Part shown: one piece after another, positions 1-6,204 of the stretch
Layout of the letters: every line of letters begins with the position of its first letter
Position numbering within the stretch: position 1 is the first letter of the stretch
Origin: Syntrophobacterales bacterium
GTDB taxonomy: Bacteria > Desulfobacterota > Syntrophorhabdia > Syntrophorhabdales > WCHB1-27
Direction: 5' to 3'
NCBI GenBank assembly: GCA_017881765.1
Contig: JADGQN010000235.1
Span: 1-7,475, forward strand
DNA: 7,475 bases
Position numbers and translations under genes: made by a program
The notes under the pieces: generated by a model
What the model saw: only the letters and a program-made list of their open reading frames with translations
Told to the model about the DNA's origin: nothing
The model's database searches: none

Positions 1-479
1 ACCGCCTGGTACGTGGAGACCACCACCCGCTTGATCCGCGCGGCATCGTGCAACGGCTTCAGCGCAACCACCATCTGGATGGTTGAACAGTTCGGGTTGG
101 CGATGATCCCTCTTTTCCTGTAGTCCTTGATGGCATGCGCGTTTACCTCCGGCACAACCAGGGGGACATCGGGATCCATCCTGAACGCATTCGTGTTATC
201 GATGACCACGCAACCGTCGCTGGCCGCAATAGGCGCAAACTTTTCGCTTACAGAGCCGCCCGCTGAGAAAAGCGCTATCTGGATGCCTTTGAAAGAATCC
301 TCTTTCAGGACATCTACCGGCACATCCTGACCCTTGTACGAAAGACTCACGCCGAGGCTTCTTTCCGATGCGAGAAGTTTCAGGTTCTTCACGGGAAATT
401 TTCTCTGCTGAAGCGTTTCGATCATCTCGTTCCCAACAGCCCCTGTGGCGCCGACAACTGCAACGTTGAATTCTTTCAT
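1..479 (-). CDS. asd: Aspartate-semialdehyde dehydrogenase, N-terminal 159 codons (cut by window edge)
   Basis: Asd reduces L-aspartyl-4-phosphate to L-aspartate semialdehyde with NADPH in the cytoplasm, the branch point to diaminopimelate/lysine, threonine and methionine. I translated this frame by hand; it begins MKEFNVAVVGATGAVG. The Rossmann dinucleotide loop GATGAVG is at residues 10-16, a SAGGS segment at 72-76, VIDNTNAFRM at 92-101, and the catalytic cysteine is C131 in NPNCSTIQ. These are diagnostic of the family, which is usually about 335-345 aa, so roughly the last half (with the active-site His and substrate-binding Arg) lies beyond position 1. The ATG overlaps the leuD stop as ATGA (479-476), and a GGAGG Shine-Dalgarno lies 7 nt upstream inside leuD. 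This makes it the fifth gene of the lpxK-leuACD operon and suggests translational coupling. No frameshift is seen. Identity is secure. Confidence 0.96.
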   Translation of the reverse strand, partial: MKEFNVAVVGATGAVGNEMIETLQQRKFPVKNLKLLASERSLGVSLSYKGQDVPVDVLKEDSFKGIQIALFSAGGSVSEKFAPIAASDGCVVIDNTNAFRMDPDVPLVVPEVNAHAIKDYRKRGIIANPNCSTIQMVVALKPLHDAARIKRVVVSTYQA

Positions 480-967
480 GCCCTTGCCTCCAACCTCCTC
501 TTGAGATAGTTCATCAACCCGCCCTCGTTGATCAGCTCAATCATGAAGGGTGGGATCGGTTTTGCCACTACGTCTATGCCGGGTCCTGCTATTCCGCCTG
601 CCAATAGGTCGATCTCTAACTGGTCTCCGTCCTTCACCCTGTCGACGATGTCAGCTTCCAGCAGCGCGAGTCCCTTGTTAAAGGAGTTTCTGTAAAATAT
701 GCGCGCAAAGCTCCGCGCGATCACCAGCGGGATACCCAGGGCCAGGATAGCTATCGGGGCATGCTCTCTTGAGGAGCCACAACCAAAGTTAGAGCCCCCT
801 ACAATGAAATCTCCTTTGGCGACTTTCTCATGAAAGTCCGGCGCTATGGGCTCCATGCAATGGGAGCCGAGCACCTTGGGGTCTGTGTGCGCAAGGTAGC
901 GCGCCGGTATTATAATGTCCGTATCGATATTGTCTCCGAATTTCCAGACTCTTCCTTTCAAGATCAT
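476..967 (-). CDS. leuD: 3-isopropylmalate dehydratase small subunit
   Basis: LeuD is the swivel-domain subunit that joins LeuC to interconvert 2- and 3-isopropylmalate in leucine synthesis. The 163-aa protein shows the start KGRVWKFGDNIDTDIIIP (4-21), the conserved GSNFGCGSSREHAP (58-71) with the substrate-contacting Ser/Arg, and SFARIFYRNSFNKGL near 106-120. The length matches the short LeuD/homoaconitase-small-subunit class, not the roughly 200-aa enteric form, and agrees with the short LeuC partner. The specificity loop after the first strand reads YLAH (24-27). It is neither the YLRT of characterised archaeal homoaconitase nor the YLVY of archaeal isopropylmalate isomerase, as I remember them. 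The ATG overlaps the leuC stop as ATGA, with a GAGGAGG ribosome site 4 nt upstream. The neighbours leuA and leuC make the leucine role by far the most likely. Confidence 0.95.
   Translation of the reverse strand: MILKGRVWKFGDNIDTDIIIPARYLAHTDPKVLGSHCMEPIAPDFHEKVAKGDFIVGGSNFGCGSSREHAPIAILALGIPLVIARSFARIFYRNSFNKGLALLEADIVDRVKDGDQLEIDLLAGGIAGPGIDVVAKPIPPFMIELINEGGLMNYLKRRLEARA
487..491 (-). promoter_or_regulatory. Ribosome binding site of asd inside leuD
   Basis: On the minus strand GGAGG lies 7 nt before the asd ATG at 479, inside the end of leuD. It supports the ATGA-overlapping start for asd. Confidence 0.65.
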
Positions 968-2226
968 AGGACCTCCTCAGGGTGGGCTATCTCTCCCTTG
1001 ATTGCGCTGGCCGCGGCCACCGCCGCGCCCGCCAGGTAGACCTCGCTCTCAGGATGTCCCATTCTTCCGACAAAGTTCCGGTTCGTGGTAGAAACAGCCC
1101 TTTCTCCGCGGGCCAGCACACCCATATGGCCGCCCAGGCAGGGGCCGCAGGTGGGCGGTGAAATAATGCAGCCGGCATCGAGAAAAATCTCAAAGTAGCC
1201 GCGGTCGAGCGCCGTCCGATAGATCTTAGGCGTAGCCGGGATCACGATGCAGCGCACGTGCTTCGCGACTTTCTTTCCGCGCAGGATTTCCGCCGCGATA
1301 CCGAGGTCTTCAAGCCTGCCGTTGGTACAGGAGCCGATAACCGACTGATCGATCGCCACGTTCCTGACTTCGCGGACGTCCTTCGCATTCGAAGGAAGGA
1401 AAGGCAACGAGACCTGCAGCTCCAGCTTACCCACGTCGATCTCATGGACTTCGCGATACTTCGCGTCTTTGTCGCTTTCAAACACGGTGTAGGGCCTTTT
1501 CGCGCGGCCGGTCACGAATTCTTCGGTCTTTTTGTCCACGTGGAATATGCCGTTCTTTCCACCCGCCTCGATGGCCATGTTGGCGATGGTAAAGCGGGAG
1601 TCCATCGAGAGCGTGGAGATCGCCTCACCGTGGAACTCCATCGCCGCATAGAGCGCACCTTCCACGCCGATCCGGCCGATGATATGGAGGATCAGATCCT
1701 TGCCGGTGACCCATTTCTGCCATTTTCCGTGACAGACAAATTTTATGCTCTCCGGCACTTTCAGCCAGAGGGTCCCGGTCACCATGCCATACGTCAGGTC
1801 CGTGCTTCCGACCCCGGTGGCGAAAGCTCCGAGCGCGCCGTAGGTGCACGTGTGGCTGTCCGCGCCGATCACCACGTCTCCGGGGAGAACGAGCCCTTCT
1901 TCGGGCAGGAGCGCGTGCTCGATGCCGCAGGCGCCACCCTCGTAAAAGTTGGTGATTCCGTACTTGTGGGCGAACTCCCTGATCGTCTTGCAGTTCTCCG
2001 CCGAGATGATGTCCTTGTTAGGCGTGAAATGGTCAAGCACAAGGACCACCTTCTCAGGATCAAACACGCCTTTTGCGCCAACCTTATCGAACTCCTCGAG
2101 GGAGAGCGGGGCCGTGATGTCGTTCGCCAGTGCCACGTCGAGCTTCACATCAAGGATTTCCCCGGGCTCCACACCCGATTTGCCCGCATGCGCTGCCAGT
2201 ATCTTTTCTGTGATTGTCATGCTCAT
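964..2226 (-). CDS. leuC: 3-isopropylmalate dehydratase large subunit
   Basis: LeuC is the aconitase-superfamily [4Fe-4S] subunit that dehydrates and rehydrates isopropylmalate with LeuD. The 420-aa protein carries DHFTPN (65-70), GADSHTCTYGALGAFATGVG (121-140), and the three cluster cysteines expected of the family: C300 in VIGSCTNGR, and C360 and C363 in PPTCGPCLGGHMG. NRNFVGRMGHPESEVYLAG (382-400) is the usual C-terminal motif. Length and motifs fit the short bacterial/archaeal LeuC class (about 420 aa); homoaconitase large subunits share this class, so family alone does not settle the substrate. Two in-frame ATGs, at 2226 and 2220, are both possible. A GAGGA at 2231-2235 lies 4 nt before the first and 10 nt before the second, so the start is uncertain by two codons. 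It follows leuA after 12 nt and overlaps leuD by 4 nt. Confidence 0.96.
   Translation of the reverse strand: MSMTITEKILAAHAGKSGVEPGEILDVKLDVALANDITAPLSLEEFDKVGAKGVFDPEKVVLVLDHFTPNKDIISAENCKTIREFAHKYGITNFYEGGACGIEHALLPEEGLVLPGDVVIGADSHTCTYGALGAFATGVGSTDLTYGMVTGTLWLKVPESIKFVCHGKWQKWVTGKDLILHIIGRIGVEGALYAAMEFHGEAISTLSMDSRFTIANMAIEAGGKNGIFHVDKKTEEFVTGRAKRPYTVFESDKDAKYREVHEIDVGKLELQVSLPFLPSNAKDVREVRNVAIDQSVIGSCTNGRLEDLGIAAEILRGKKVAKHVRCIVIPATPKIYRTALDRGYFEIFLDAGCIISPPTCGPCLGGHMGVLARGERAVSTTNRNFVGRMGHPESEVYLAGAAVAAASAIKGEIAHPEEVL
972..978 (-). promoter_or_regulatory. Ribosome binding site of leuD inside leuC
   Basis: On the minus strand GAGGAGG is separated by 4 nt from the leuD ATG at 967. It is encoded by the last Glu-Glu-Val codons of leuC. 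Together with the ATGA overlap it fixes the leuD start. Confidence 0.7.
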
Positions 2227-2238
2227 GTCGTCCTCATG

Positions 2239-3768
2239 TCACAACGCCCCTATTTTTCTTCGTTTTACGAACTCAAGCTTGTTGAGTGCGTTCACATACG
2301 CCTTACCCGATGCCACGACGATATCGGTGTCCACCCCTTTGCCGATTACGGAGACCCCTTTCTCTTCGAGCTTCACAAAGGCTTCTCCCTGGGCATCCGT
2401 GCCGCCCGTGATGGCGTTGATATAGAATTTGGCCACCTTGCTCTCCGTCTTGATGATGCTTCGTATCGCCTTGAAGGTGGCATCGACCGGTCCGTCGCCG
2501 AACCCGGCATTCTGATGCACGGTGCCGTCAATCTCCACCCTCACTGTCGCGGTCGGTATCGTCATATTCCCGCAGACGACCGTGACGTAAGAGAGCTTGT
2601 ACTTCTCCGGGATCTTGTAAATCTCGTCCATGATGATCATTTCGATGTCTTCATCATACACGTACTTCTTCACGTCACAGAGGGCCTTGAAGCGCTTGAA
2701 CGCAAGGTTCAGCTCCTCGTCGGTCAACACGTAGCCCAGTTCCGTGATCCGGTCTCTGAACGCGTGACGGCCGGAATGCTTACCGAGCACGATGTTGCTT
2801 TCCGGTATGCCGACCGACTGCGGCGTCATGATCTCGTAAGTGAGCTTCTCCTTGAGAAGGCCGTCCTGGTGAATGCCTGACTCGTGGGCAAAAGCATTTG
2901 CGCCGACGATCGCCTTGTTTGGCTGGCAGGTTATGCCGGTGATCTTGGAGACGAGGCGGCTCGTGGGAAAGAGCTGCTCTGTCGCGATCCCTGTGGTGCA
3001 GCCAAAGGCCTCTTTCCGGGTTTTAATCGCCATGACAATCTCTTCGAGCGACGCATTGCCCGCACGCTCCCCTAAGCCGTTGATGGTGCACTCCACCTGA
3101 CGGGCGCCCTCTTTCACGGCTGCGAGCGAATTGGCCACCGCAAGACCGAGATCGTCGTGACAGTGGACGCTCACGATGACATCTTCGATGCCGTCTACGT
3201 TTTCCATCAGGCTCCGTATGAGCTGGCCGAACTCGAAAGGCATGATGTAGCCGACGGTATCCGGGATGTTGACGATTTTTGCGCCGGCCTTAACCACCGC
3301 CTGGATCACCTTGGTGAGGTAGTCAATATCGCTCCGGGTGGCGTCCATGGCAGAAAACTCCACGTTGTCACAGTAGGAGCGGGCGCGTTTGACCGCGGCC
3401 ACCGCGTCCTCCAGCACCTGTTTCCGCGTCTTCTTCAACTGATACTTGAGGTGGATGTCGGAAGTCGATATGAATGTATGTATCCTGGGATGCTTCGCCG
3501 ATTTGACCGCTTCCCAGGCCCTGTCTATATCCAGGTTGTTCGCACGACAGAGGCCGGCGACCTGGCAGTTCCTGATCGTTTTGGCGATCATGGAGACTGC
3601 GTTGAAATCATCCTCTGACGCGATGGGGAAACCAGCCTCAATCACGTCCACGCCGAGCTTTTCCAACTGCTTGGCGACAAGGAGTTTCTCCTGGGTGTTC
3701 ATCGTGGCGCCAGGTGACTGCTCTCCATCCCTCAAGGTCGTGTCAAATATGAGGATCCTAGTTGACAT
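2239..3768 (-). CDS. leuA: 2-isopropylmalate synthase
   Basis: LeuA condenses acetyl-CoA with 2-oxoisovalerate, the first committed and leucine-inhibited step of leucine synthesis. The 509-aa protein has the DRE-TIM barrel start IFDTTLRDGEQSPG (7-20, with R13 and D14). HTFISTSDIHLKYQLKKTR (97-115) is typical of true isopropylmalate synthase and not citramalate synthase. Metal ligands H202 and H204 lie in VHCHDDLG, and NGLGERAGN (230-238) and the flexible-domain HESGIHQDG (295-303) follow. LGKHSGRHAF (328-337) leads into the C-terminal leucine-sensing domain (about 390-505), with GGTDAQGE (455-462) and DTDIVVASGKAYVNAL (480-495). The length is normal. Oddity: the strand normally reading FS-x-E reads FSAM, so the conserved Glu is M141. 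The start at 3768 lies inside the end of lpxK, with AAGGGGG 4 nt upstream. A citramalate synthase identity is considered unlikely. Confidence 0.95.
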   Translation of the reverse strand: MSTRILIFDTTLRDGEQSPGATMNTQEKLLVAKQLEKLGVDVIEAGFPIASEDDFNAVSMIAKTIRNCQVAGLCRANNLDIDRAWEAVKSAKHPRIHTFISTSDIHLKYQLKKTRKQVLEDAVAAVKRARSYCDNVEFSAMDATRSDIDYLTKVIQAVVKAGAKIVNIPDTVGYIMPFEFGQLIRSLMENVDGIEDVIVSVHCHDDLGLAVANSLAAVKEGARQVECTINGLGERAGNASLEEIVMAIKTRKEAFGCTTGIATEQLFPTSRLVSKITGITCQPNKAIVGANAFAHESGIHQDGLLKEKLTYEIMTPQSVGIPESNIVLGKHSGRHAFRDRITELGYVLTDEELNLAFKRFKALCDVKKYVYDEDIEMIIMDEIYKIPEKYKLSYVTVVCGNMTIPTATVRVEIDGTVHQNAGFGDGPVDATFKAIRSIIKTESKVAKFYINAITGGTDAQGEAFVKLEEKGVSVIGKGVDTDIVVASGKAYVNALNKLEFVKRRKIGAL

Positions 3769-4810
3769 CTTTCCCCCTTAAGCGTTTGACGATGAGACCG
3801 ACGAATTCCTCTTCCCTCTCCACCATCGCCTCCACGGCAAGATAGTAAAGGTTCTCAGGTATTTCCAATTGATCCAGTTTTATCGCGTCCTTCTCCGTAG
3901 TGACGAGTATCTGGGCATCGTTCAACAAGCTGAGCCGCTCCACGTCGCGTGCACTGTAAGCGTGGTGATCGGCGAACTCGACTTCATGTACCAGCTCCGC
4001 TCCGAGCTCTCTCAGAAGCTCAAAGAAAGAACGGTTGTCGCCAAGGCCTGCAAATGCAAGCACCTTCTTCTCCTTCAGAAAAGCGCACGGACCTATGAGA
4101 TTACGCTTGACGTTATGTACAAACGTGGGGCGATAGCTCACGCGAAATGACGGGATGCCCGCGGCGTGCGCCTTTGCGCCGCTACTCAACTCTCCCTTGT
4201 TAATTAAAATCACGTCTGCTTTCCCGATCATAGACAGCGGCTCCCGATACGGCCCGAGTGGAAAAAGGTCTCCGTCGTGTCCACCTTTTTTCCCATTAAG
4301 TATGAGTATCTCCATATCTTTCTTCAGATCCTTCACCTGATAGCCATCATCGAGCAGAGCGAGATCGATTCCAAACTCCCTGATCCCCAATTCCACGGCC
4401 CGCACGCGCTTCTTCCCCACGATCACGGGCAGCCCTGTTTTCCTGGCCAGCATCAAGGCTTCATCGCCCACGCTGGCCGGATCGTCTTTCTTCGCATTAA
4501 CGCCGAACACGCCTTCTCGCTTTCGCTTGTAGCCCAGGGTCACAATGCCAGGGCTGAACCCTTGTTCCTTCAGCCTCCTGGCGAGCAGTTCCACCACGGG
4601 GGTCTTGCCCGTGCCGCCGACCGTAATATTCCCCACACTCACCACAGGGATCGCAGCCTTCTCAACTCTCAGCAATCCCGCCCTGAACAAGGATTCCCTC
4701 ACCCCAAGGCAGATCCTGTATATCCAGGACAAGAATATGAGCGGGAGGTAAAGGAGAGCTCTCAAGAATTCAGCCTCCCCTCTCCATACCCTGAGGATGA
4801 TATTACCCAT
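3758..4810 (-). CDS. lpxK: Tetraacyldisaccharide 4'-kinase (lipid A 4'-kinase)
   Basis: LpxK phosphorylates the 4' position of tetraacyldisaccharide 1-phosphate with ATP at the inner leaflet of the inner membrane, giving lipid IVA. The 350-aa protein has an N-terminal hydrophobic anchor (about 17-35). Its P-loop GNITVGGTGKTP (60-71) is the family form. D116 in VGDEA and the D281-H282 pair in FADHHAYS correspond to the catalytic Asp/His positions known from Aquifex LpxK. A DDGYQ motif (154-158) and TTEKDAIKL (304-312) follow. The ATG at 4810 is supported by RVWRGEAEFLRALLYLPL, which resembles the E. coli LpxK N-terminus. There is no Shine-Dalgarno upstream, and the predicted promoter leaves a leader of only about 5-9 nt. 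In the usual DDGFQH motif the His is Val (V159). Its last 11 nt overlap leuA, so it is the first gene of the leucine operon. Confidence 0.95.
   Translation of the reverse strand: MGNIILRVWRGEAEFLRALLYLPLIFLSWIYRICLGVRESLFRAGLLRVEKAAIPVVSVGNITVGGTGKTPVVELLARRLKEQGFSPGIVTLGYKRKREGVFGVNAKKDDPASVGDEALMLARKTGLPVIVGKKRVRAVELGIREFGIDLALLDDGYQVKDLKKDMEILILNGKKGGHDGDLFPLGPYREPLSMIGKADVILINKGELSSGAKAHAAGIPSFRVSYRPTFVHNVKRNLIGPCAFLKEKKVLAFAGLGDNRSFFELLRELGAELVHEVEFADHHAYSARDVERLSLLNDAQILVTTEKDAIKLDQLEIPENLYYLAVEAMVEREEEFVGLIVKRLRGKDVN
3773..3779 (-). promoter_or_regulatory. Ribosome binding site of leuA inside lpxK
   Basis: On the minus strand AAGGGGG is followed by a 4-nt spacer and the leuA ATG at 3768. 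The site lies within the last codons of lpxK, so the two cistrons overlap both in coding sequence and in translation signals. It supports the chosen leuA start. Confidence 0.7.
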
Positions 4811-4825
4811 CAGTGTGGAAAGGTT

Positions 4826-4854
4826 AATTTACTGCAAAAGCGTAGGAAAGTCAA
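4826..4854 (-). promoter_or_regulatory. Predicted sigma70 promoter for the lpxK-leuACD-asd operon
   Basis: On the minus strand, TTGACT (4854-4849) and TAAATT (4831-4826) are separated by exactly 17 nt. The -35 matches consensus 5/6 and the -10 matches 4/6. Transcription would begin near 4816-4819, which is 5-9 nt before the lpxK ATG at 4810. No Shine-Dalgarno fits in that leader. This is pattern matching only; no transcript data are available. Confidence 0.65.
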
Positions 4855-4861
4855 CGGGATC

Positions 4862-4878
4862 GGGCGTTTTGGGCGCCC
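4862..4878. promoter_or_regulatory. GC-rich dyad between the divergent -35 boxes, possible operator
   Basis: GGGCG (4862-4866) and CGCCC (4874-4878) form an inverted repeat around a 7-nt centre. The right half also contains a perfect 8-bp palindrome, GGGCGCCC (4871-4878). The element sits in the 37 bp separating the two divergent -35 boxes, where a regulator could act on both operons. No known regulator motif is recognised, and GC-rich sequence can produce this by chance. Confidence 0.25.
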
Positions 4879-4891
4879 TGCCAGATTAGTC

Positions 4892-4920
4892 TTGACAACA
4901 CGCCGCTTTTCTTTTAGAAC
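4892..4920 (+). promoter_or_regulatory. Predicted sigma70 promoter for the binding-protein/livHM operon
   Basis: A perfect -35 TTGACA (4892-4897) and TAGAAC (4915-4920, 4/6 to the -10 consensus) are separated by 17 nt. The start would fall near 4927, giving a leader of about 27 nt that contains the strong ribosome site at 4942-4949. It is divergent from the lpxK promoter, with 37 bp between the two -35 boxes. Confidence 0.65.
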
Positions 4921-4936
4921 AGAGACAGGTGACTCT
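4921..4936. promoter_or_regulatory. Imperfect 16-bp palindrome over the predicted transporter start site
   Basis: AGAGACAGGTGACTCT pairs at six of eight symmetric positions: AGAG with CTCT, and CA with TG. It lies immediately downstream of the -10 box and covers the predicted +1 at about 4927, a common place for a repressor operator. The regulator, if any, is not identified. Confidence 0.25.
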
Positions 4937-4941
4937 AAACC

Positions 4942-4949
4942 AAGGGGGG
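4942..4949 (+). promoter_or_regulatory. Ribosome binding site of the binding-protein gene
   Basis: AAGGGGGG lies 4 nt before the ATG at 4954. It is a strong purine block that fixes this start; it resembles the AAGGGGG site before leuA. Confidence 0.7.
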
Positions 4950-4953
4950 TAAT

Positions 4954-6201
4954 ATGAGAACCGTCGTTACGATCTTTTCTTCTTTACTACTACTGGCATT
5001 CGTAAGTGCAGCAAGTGCGCAGCAGACCATCACGCTGGGTATTCCGACGTCGCTGAATCTCATCGAAGGCAAAGAGGCGAACCTTGCAGCACGTCTCGCC
5101 GTCGAAGAGATCAATGCAAAAGGCGGTGTCAAGGTAGGTAACGAGAAGAGGCTCTTCAAGGTCGAGTCTATCGACATCCGGGACGGCGAACCGGGTGTGC
5201 CCGTTTCTGAGGCCCTTCTCGGCATCGAGAAGCTGATACTCGACAAAAAGGCCTACGCCACTGTCGTCGGCAATTTCAGATCGGAAGCATTGCTCGCCGC
5301 TATGGACATCTACTCAAAGTACAAGGTAGTCAATATAGGAACCATCGCTATGGTGCCCAAATTCGAGGAACTGGTAGCGGCCGAAAAGGCGAAGTACAAA
5401 TACTCCTACAGGATGTGTCTCGACTCCAAGTACCTGGCCGCGACGATCCAGGGATTGATGAAACACATCAATAAGGATTTCGGTTACAACAAAGCATTCA
5501 TCGCTACTCAGGACGTGCTCTGGGCCGCAGGAACAGGAGCCCTCATGGAGAAGTGGTTCAAAGAGAACGGCTGGACGGTGGTCGGTTTTGAGAAGTATCC
5601 TACCGGCGCCCAGGACTTCTCGGCCGGCCTCATGAAGGCACGCTCGGGCGGCGCCCAGGTGATTTTGCCCATCTTTGACATGCCGACAAGCGGCACGCTG
5701 CTCAAACAATGGAAATCCATGAAAATACCTTCTCTCATGGCCGGATTCATTTCACCGCTCATCGGCACTAAGGCGTGGGAGGCGTTCGGAGAGGACATTG
5801 ACGGCTGCATGAATGTAGTCTTCGAGCTTGGCAATGTCCCTGTCAAGGCCTATCCGCCATCAACGAAGTTTTATGAGGATTACAAGAAGAGATACAAGGA
5901 GGAAGTGCAGTCGGGTCACGGTGTCTCAGGCGCCTATGACGCGGTTTACGTTCTTGCGAATGCAATAGAAAAGGCGGGGACCTTGGATTCTGACAAGGTC
6001 GCACAGGTCCTGGAGACAACTGACGCGGTCGGGTCGGTGGGCAGGATCAAGTTCAGCGCGGGCCATCAACTCCAGTTCGGCAACGATCCGAAGACAGCGG
6101 CGGTCTCCCCGGTCTTTCAATGGAGAAAGGGGAAGAGGGTAGAGATCTATCCGGAATCGATAGCCGACGGCAAGATCGAAAAGCCCGCCTGGATGAAATA
6201 G
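4954..6201 (+). CDS. ABC transporter periplasmic substrate-binding protein, branched-chain amino acid (HAAT) type
   Basis: This is a periplasmic receptor of the type I (Leu/Ile/Val-binding, Peripla_BP_6) fold that would deliver its ligand to the permeases encoded directly downstream. The 415-aa protein starts with a Sec signal peptide: MRTVV, a hydrophobic core at 7-19, and an A-S-A cleavage site after residue 22, with no lipobox cysteine. The mature part opens with TITLGIPTSLNLIEGK, then AARLAVEEINAKGGV (45-59), the hinge-proximal helix typical of this family. Later come VVGNFRSEALLAAMD (104-118), YPTGAQDFSAGLMKAR (215-230) and GVSGAYDAVYVLANAIEKAG (323-342). Length is at the upper end of the usual 370-420 aa. 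The ligand is not predictable; paralogues serve amino acids, amides, urea and aromatic acids. It has its own promoter and a strong AAGGGGGG ribosome site, and is the first gene of the transport operon. Confidence 0.9.
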   Translation: MRTVVTIFSSLLLLAFVSAASAQQTITLGIPTSLNLIEGKEANLAARLAVEEINAKGGVKVGNEKRLFKVESIDIRDGEPGVPVSEALLGIEKLILDKKAYATVVGNFRSEALLAAMDIYSKYKVVNIGTIAMVPKFEELVAAEKAKYKYSYRMCLDSKYLAATIQGLMKHINKDFGYNKAFIATQDVLWAAGTGALMEKWFKENGWTVVGFEKYPTGAQDFSAGLMKARSGGAQVILPIFDMPTSGTLLKQWKSMKIPSLMAGFISPLIGTKAWEAFGEDIDGCMNVVFELGNVPVKAYPPSTKFYEDYKKRYKEEVQSGHGVSGAYDAVYVLANAIEKAGTLDSDKVAQVLETTDAVGSVGRIKFSAGHQLQFGNDPKTAAVSPVFQWRKGKRVEIYPESIADGKIEKPAWMK

Positions 6202-6204
6202 CGA

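Noticed and set aside
964..2226. Homoaconitase for the alpha-aminoadipate lysine pathway
   Set aside because: The short LeuC/LeuD class overlaps with homoaconitase, but no lysine-pathway genes (homocitrate synthase, LysX-type) are present, and asd nearby suggests diaminopimelate-route lysine synthesis.
1258..2880. A 540-codon open frame on the plus strand, antisense to leuC and leuA
   Set aside because: It crosses the junction of two clearly coding genes, resembles no family (it is rich in His, Arg and Asp, as expected from mirrored GC-rich codons), and lacks context. The real genes on the other strand carry every diagnostic motif.
2239..3768. Citramalate synthase (CimA) or homocitrate synthase in place of LeuA
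   Set aside because: HTFISTSDIHLKYQLKKTR, the LeuA-type C-terminal domain with GGTDAQGE, and the adjacent leuCD favour isopropylmalate synthase, although the M141 change is recorded as a finding.
4944..4949. Run of six G as a possible quadruplex or slippage site
   Set aside because: A single short G run in the correct position is better explained as the ribosome binding site; there are not four runs for a quadruplex.
4277..4957. A 226-codon plus-strand open frame antisense to lpxK running up to the binding-protein start
   Set aside because: Composition is that of an antisense shadow, it runs through both predicted promoters, and lpxK is well supported on the opposite strand.
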